From Anaerolinea sp. (lineage in GTDB: Bacteria; Chloroflexota; Anaerolineae; Anaerolineales; Anaerolineaceae): a stretch of 10,000 nt of DNA. The stretch lies in the NCBI GenBank assembly GCA_020216845.1, contig JAIWNK010000085.1:1-10000 (forward strand), read 5' to 3'. A program made the position numbers and the translations under genes. This document shows, one piece after another, positions 6,494 through 10,000 of the stretch. The notes under the pieces were generated by a model that was given only the letters and a program-made list of their open reading frames with translations, searched no databases and had not been told where the DNA came from. Within the stretch, counting starts at the first letter, position 1. The number at the start of each line of letters is the position of its first letter.

Positions 6494-6513
6494 TGAAGAT
6501 AAGAGAGCAGAGT

Positions 6514-8091
6514 ATGGACATTTGGCGTTTGTATAAAAAGCTGGAATATCGCGCAATTTTGCTGGTAGTGGGAGCAAATGCGCTGGGCGCTGGGTTGGTG
6601 TTTGGCTTTTTACGTTTTATTTATCCCTTGCCGGTGAACATTTCTCCGGTACAAACCGGGGCACAGCCGATTGAAGTGTTGACCTTTTTGGCGGTGACGA
6701 CGTTTTTAATCGCGTTGGGGTTTTTATTGGGCCCGAAAAATGAACGCAAATTGTCTATATGGGTGCGTAAGTTGGCGGAGGGGCAGGCGCGGGCTGAGGA
6801 AATTCCGGATGATGTGCGTAAGGTGTTGTTACAAACGCCTCATCGAACAGCAATCACCACTTTGCTGATGTGGGGATTGGCGAGTGTGATGTTTTCATTC
6901 GGTTTTACGTATGCGCCTGGAGGATTCAGCTGGGAGCCTTGGTTGGCGATGATGACCGGCGTTTTTCTGGTGGGTGGGGTATTGACATCGGTGATTGTGT
7001 TGTTTGGAATTGAGCTTATTTGGAGGCCGATGCTTCCCTATCTTTTTCCATCCGGTGATGTGCAGCCTTTTCGGACTCGCTCTATCTCGGTCTTGGGACG
7101 TTTGTTGATCGCGTTTTTGGTTGTGACGTTATGGCCGATGCTCATTCTGGTTTTTCTGTCTTTACAACGGGCGCGTTCCTTGCTTGTGGCCCCCGATCCT
7201 GTCATTGTGTTGCGTAATTTGGTGGTAATGGAAGTTTTTATTCTGACAGTTTCTTTGTTGTTTAGCGTGAGTGTTGCTCTGTTTGTGACCCGGATCATTA
7301 CGCAACCGTTGCGCTTTTTGCAGCGAGGGATGAATCAGGTGGAAAAGGGTGACTTCAAGGTGCGTTTGCCTGTGTTAAGCACGGATGAATTGGGCTATTT
7401 GACTGGGGGGTTTAATCAGATGGTGGCTGGCTTGCAACAAGGGGAGCGGATGCGCAATTTGTTGAACTTGTATGTGACGCCAGAAGTGGCACGGGCTGCG
7501 ATTGAGCATGGCGCGAATTTGGGCGGCAGTCAGGTGGAGTGCACGGTTTTGTTTTCAGATATTCGCGATTTTACGGGATTGTCGGAACGCCTTTCGCCAA
7601 TGGAGTTGATTGCGACGCTGAATCGTTATATGACGATGATGATTGCGGTAGTCATGGAACATGGCGGCATGGTGAATAAATTTGGCGGCGATTCGTTGCT
7701 GGCAGTATTTGGCACGCCACTGAACCCGGCTGCTGATCATGCGGCGCGGGCGGTGCGGGTGGCGCTGGGCATGCAGCAGGCATTGGTGGCATTCAATGCG
7801 GAGCAACGCGCTCGCTCGGCCCCCGAGTTGCAGATTGGCATTGGTGTGGCAACTGGCGCGGTTGTGGCTGGCAATGTTGGGGGTCAGGAGCGGATTGAAT
7901 ACACGGTGATTGGTGATACGGTGAACCTGGCTGCTCGCTTGCAGGAGAAGAGTAAGGAGCTGAAGCAAACACTGGTTTTGCATAAAGAAACATTTGTACA
8001 GGCACAAACCGTTTTGGGGCTAGTGCCGTCTGCACAGCAATCGGTGGAGATTCGGGGGAAGCATCAGTTGGTGGAAATTGTTTTGTTGTAG
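6514..8091 (+). CDS. Membrane class III adenylate cyclase with HAMP domain
   Basis: A 525-residue protein predicted to convert ATP to cAMP at the inner face of the membrane. Six hydrophobic helices lie at about 13-36, 55-73, 112-132, 144-170, 195-217 and 236-260, with short loops and no sizeable outside sensor domain. A HAMP linker (about 261-314) follows, then a short signalling helix and the cyclase domain (about 335-500). Catalytic residues are all present: metal-binding D349 (LFSDIRDFT) and D393 (FGGDS), adenine-selecting K389 (NKFGGDS), and transition-state N471 and R475 (DTVNLAARL). T464 (EYTVIGD) replaces the usual base-recognising Asp, as in class IIIb enzymes, which are often bicarbonate-responsive. 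ATG 6514 has GAGAG 6-7 nt upstream; an in-frame TTG at 6493 would add seven residues. It is divergent from the diguanylate cyclase gene, and a LiaF-like gene follows in 43-52 bp. Confidence 0.93.
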   Translation: MDIWRLYKKLEYRAILLVVGANALGAGLVFGFLRFIYPLPVNISPVQTGAQPIEVLTFLAVTTFLIALGFLLGPKNERKLSIWVRKLAEGQARAEEIPDDVRKVLLQTPHRTAITTLLMWGLASVMFSFGFTYAPGGFSWEPWLAMMTGVFLVGGVLTSVIVLFGIELIWRPMLPYLFPSGDVQPFRTRSISVLGRLLIAFLVVTLWPMLILVFLSLQRARSLLVAPDPVIVLRNLVVMEVFILTVSLLFSVSVALFVTRIITQPLRFLQRGMNQVEKGDFKVRLPVLSTDELGYLTGGFNQMVAGLQQGERMRNLLNLYVTPEVARAAIEHGANLGGSQVECTVLFSDIRDFTGLSERLSPMELIATLNRYMTMMIAVVMEHGGMVNKFGGDSLLAVFGTPLNPAADHAARAVRVALGMQQALVAFNAEQRARSAPELQIGIGVATGAVVAGNVGGQERIEYTVIGDTVNLAARLQEKSKELKQTLVLHKETFVQAQTVLGLVPSAQQSVEIRGKHQLVEIVLL

Positions 8092-8143
8092 GCAGAAACT
8101 TTTTGGTTGAGGGTGCGTATATCAGGGTAGGAGAATGAATACT

Positions 8144-9112
8144 ATGTCACGAGGATATCGCTCTTTGTTTTGGCCAATGGTTTTGATTGGCGTTGGTGTG
8201 ATCTGGCTCTTGAGCAACTTGCACATTATTGAAGCAGTGACGATTGAATCGCTGCTGCGACTGTGGCCGATTTTGTTGATCGTCATTGGTTTGGATATGC
8301 TGATTGGACGGCGTTCATCCTGGTTGGGCGGGTTGATTGGCTTGGGTGCAGTTGCGTTGGTGGTGTTTATTTTGGTGTTTGGCCCTTCGTTGGGCTTCAA
8401 CACTGCCAAGCCGACGGTGACGGAGCGGGTGACTGAACCGTTGGACGCGGCGCAGTCTGCGCAGGTTTCACTATGGCTATCGGAGCGACCGACCATTGTG
8501 CAGGCGCTGAGCGATTCCAATGCGTTGCTCGATGCAACGCTGACGTATGAAGGCGTGCTGCATTTCGATGTAACCGGTACAACCGACAAAATCATTTCGC
8601 TTCGTCGCGAGCGACAAGGGGATTTTTCTTTCTCAATGGATGGCACAAGTTGGAATATTGGCCTGACGCCCAAGATACCGATTGATTTGATGGTGGATGG
8701 CGGTTCTGGTTCGGCTGACCTGGATTTGAGCCTGTTGGATTTGAAACGTTTGCGCCTGAATGTCGGTTCGGGGGCGATGACGGTGTCGCTGCCAGCAGCC
8801 CAACAACCGTATGAGGCGGAGATTGAGGGCGGGTCGGGCAGTTTGGATGTGAATATTGCTCCTGATGCGGATGTGCGGCTGCGTTTCGATACGGGCTCTG
8901 GCATGATCCGTGTGCAGGTGCCGCAGGGTGCCGCAGTGCGGGTTGAAATTCAGGATAGCGGATCGGGCATGGCAACCTTGCGGGCCGGACTGGAGCGCAT
9001 CAACGGCACTGGGGATGAAGGAGTGTGGCAGACGCCGGGGTATTCTTCGGCTGCGCATAAAATCGAGATTGTGGTGACCGATTTTGGGTCGGGCAGTTTT
9101 GACGTGCGTTGA
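8144..9112 (+). CDS. LiaF-like membrane protein with toastrack ectodomain
   Basis: This protein has 322 residues from ATG 8144. An in-frame ATG at 8135 is only 1 nt after AGGAG (8129-8133), while 8144 is 10 nt after it, so the later start is preferred. The N-terminus (to about residue 85) is a LiaI/LiaF-like module with three membrane helices (WPMVLIGVGVIWLL, LWPILLIVIGLDMLIG, LIGLGAVALVVFILVFG). The rest is exported and rich in beta strands, resembling DUF4097/DUF2154 toastrack domains. GSG turns recur every 21-22 residues (GGSGSADL, VGSGAMTV, GGSGSLDV, TGSGMIRV, SGSGMATL, FGSGSFDV). In Firmicutes, LiaF restrains an envelope-stress two-component system, but no such kinase is seen here. A link to the cyclase just upstream is possible through co-transcription. 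A strong terminator follows. Confidence 0.82.
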   Translation: MSRGYRSLFWPMVLIGVGVIWLLSNLHIIEAVTIESLLRLWPILLIVIGLDMLIGRRSSWLGGLIGLGAVALVVFILVFGPSLGFNTAKPTVTERVTEPLDAAQSAQVSLWLSERPTIVQALSDSNALLDATLTYEGVLHFDVTGTTDKIISLRRERQGDFSFSMDGTSWNIGLTPKIPIDLMVDGGSGSADLDLSLLDLKRLRLNVGSGAMTVSLPAAQQPYEAEIEGGSGSLDVNIAPDADVRLRFDTGSGMIRVQVPQGAAVRVEIQDSGSGMATLRAGLERINGTGDEGVWQTPGYSSAAHKIEIVVTDFGSGSFDVR

Positions 9113-9134
9113 ATTTTGGGTAAGCAGAGTCCTT

Positions 9135-9170
9135 AGCTCCGTCATGTTTTGGCGGAGCTGTTCTTTATTA
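9135..9170 (+). terminator. Rho-independent terminator
   Basis: AGCTCCG (9135-9141) pairs with CGGAGCT (9153-9159), a 7-bp GC-rich stem with an 11-nt loop, followed by a T-rich tail (GTTCTTTATTA). It ends the cyclase/LiaF-like transcription unit 20-odd bases after the stop codon. Confidence 0.7.
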
Positions 9171-9184
9171 AGTGGTGTGTGAAA

Positions 9185-9212
9185 TTGTGGCGCTTGATGG
9201 ACGTGGTACAAT
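9185..9212 (+). promoter_or_regulatory. Candidate promoter of the DUF4126 gene
   Basis: TTGTGG (9185-9190), a 16-nt spacer and TACAAT (9207-9212) lie between the terminator and the next gene. The start point would be near 9219, about 30 nt before ATG 9249. Confidence 0.5.
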
Positions 9213-9248
9213 GAATGTGTCCGCAATCATTTGCATGGCGAGGAGCGT

Positions 9249-10000
9249 ATGGAGACGTTGCGTTTGTTATCCACTTTGCTGCCCCTGGCGTTGACTTCGG
9301 GGATTAATTTGTATGCAACGGTTCTGATGGTGGGGTTGAGCATTCGGCTGGGGTGGGTTGCCAATCCTCCTACCGCACTGGAGCCACTTTCATCGTTGGT
9401 GGTGCTGATCATTGCCGGTGTATTTTATGTGTTGGAATTTCTGGCCGATAAAATTCCGGCGGTGGATAATGTTTGGGATATGATCCATACCTTCATTCGT
9501 CCGTTTGGGGCGGCTTTGATGAGTTTTGCAGTGGTGGTGCAAATGGATGGGGTGGCTGCGGTGGCAGCTGCTTTGGTGGCGGGTGGCATTGCGTTGGTTT
9601 CGCACAGCACGAAGGCAAGCACGCGCTTGTTGGTCAATGTGGCTTCACCAGCAGAGGCGGTTAGCAATGTGGCTTTAAGTCTGGCAGAGGATGTCGGTGC
9701 GGGGGTGTTGGCTTTTTTGGCGTTGCGCTTCCCCTATGCGGCGCTTGGTTTGGGCTTGCTGGCTTTGGCGTTGATGATTTTGTTGGTGCCGCGTTTGTTG
9801 GGCTGGGGCTGGTTCAATGTGCGTGCTTTTTTTGCGCGTTTGAAGGGTTTGGTTGCTCAGGTGGAGGAGAGTGAGTTGTTGCCAAGTGAGCATTTGGCGG
9901 CGTTGGCCCATCGTGTGCCTGGCCTGAGTGGCCGCTGTTTTGCGCAGGGCGTGCCGGGTGCCGGGGGGCAGGCAGGGTATTTGTGCCTGGATGAGGAGGC
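9249..10000 (+). CDS. DUF4126 membrane protein, partial at right edge
   Basis: The frame is open from ATG 9249 to the window end, 250 codons so far, and is preceded by AGGAG (9241-9245). The N-terminus shows hallmarks of DUF4126: LTSGINLYATVLMVGL near residues 15-30, FLADKIPAVDNVWDMIHTFIRP near 63-84 (split as FLADKIPAVD and NVWDMIHTFIRP), and an Ala-rich GAALMSF. SHSTKASTRL (near 118-127) and a stretch ending in PAEAVSNVALSLAED follow. Five or more hydrophobic helices place it in the membrane. The first 185 or so residues match the usual family size. Beyond them the protein continues with a charged, Gly-rich tail (EESELLPSEHLAALAHR, then a CFAQGVPGAGG segment) that I do not recognise. The function of the family is unknown. 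It has its own promoter after a terminator. Confidence 0.85.
   Translation, partial: METLRLLSTLLPLALTSGINLYATVLMVGLSIRLGWVANPPTALEPLSSLVVLIIAGVFYVLEFLADKIPAVDNVWDMIHTFIRPFGAALMSFAVVVQMDGVAAVAAALVAGGIALVSHSTKASTRLLVNVASPAEAVSNVALSLAEDVGAGVLAFLALRFPYAALGLGLLALALMILLVPRLLGWGWFNVRAFFARLKGLVAQVEESELLPSEHLAALAHRVPGLSGRCFAQGVPGAGGQAGYLCLDEE

Noticed and set aside
8122..8904. 260-codon open frame on the minus strand
   Set aside because: It is antisense to the LiaF-like gene, has a Ser/Pro-rich composition typical of a shadow frame, and has no ribosome binding site or promoter.

Overview
The window looks like a piece of a bacterial chromosome of moderate GC content, most plausibly from the Chloroflexota (Anaerolineae- or Caldilineae-like). 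That placement is inferred from the gene families and sequence style: a 7TM/PAS/GAF diguanylate cyclase, paired CarH-like regulators, a membrane class III nucleotide cyclase, a LiaF-like toastrack protein and a DUF4126 protein. No marker gene fixes it. Most of the DNA codes for housekeeping and signalling proteins. I see no insertion sequence, CRISPR array, rRNA or intact prophage gene.

Layout. On the far left is a tRNA-Lys(UUU) gene on the minus strand with a clear sigma-70 type promoter. Immediately downstream of it lies a degenerate, rearranged copy of its 3' half (1-71). Next comes a compact minus-strand operon at 2845-192: a MerR-type regulator with a B12-binding domain (CarH/LitR-like), a DHA1 multidrug/tetracycline-type MFS exporter whose start overlaps the regulator stop by 4 nt, and an SRPBCC-fold protein 3 nt further on. 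Directly upstream is a second, diverged CarH-like regulator (3884-2925) with its own promoter. Between the two regulator genes are three tandem 11-bp direct repeats that overlap the predicted -35 box of the operon. This arrangement is what one expects of a CarH operator.

Further right, still on the minus strand, is a large membrane diguanylate cyclase (6343-3969): 7TM sensor, two PAS domains, GAF and GGDEF. One missing base at the start of its GGDEF domain breaks it into two frames. A 170-bp intergenic region then separates it from a divergently transcribed class III adenylate cyclase (6514-8091) with six membrane segments and a HAMP linker. The shared promoter region contains a perfect 17-bp palindrome. 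The cyclase is followed on the plus strand by a LiaF-like membrane protein with a periodic beta-toastrack ectodomain (8144-9112), a rho-independent terminator, a promoter, and the start of a DUF4126 membrane protein that runs off the right edge.

Functional reading. The left half is probably a light- and cobalamin-responsive unit in which two CarH paralogues control an exporter and a lipid- or ligand-binding SRPBCC protein. The middle is a cyclic-nucleotide signalling locus in which c-di-GMP and cAMP synthesis genes stand back to back. The right part holds envelope-associated membrane proteins. The plus strand looks G- and T-rich across genes of both orientations, which suggests it is the leading replication strand.
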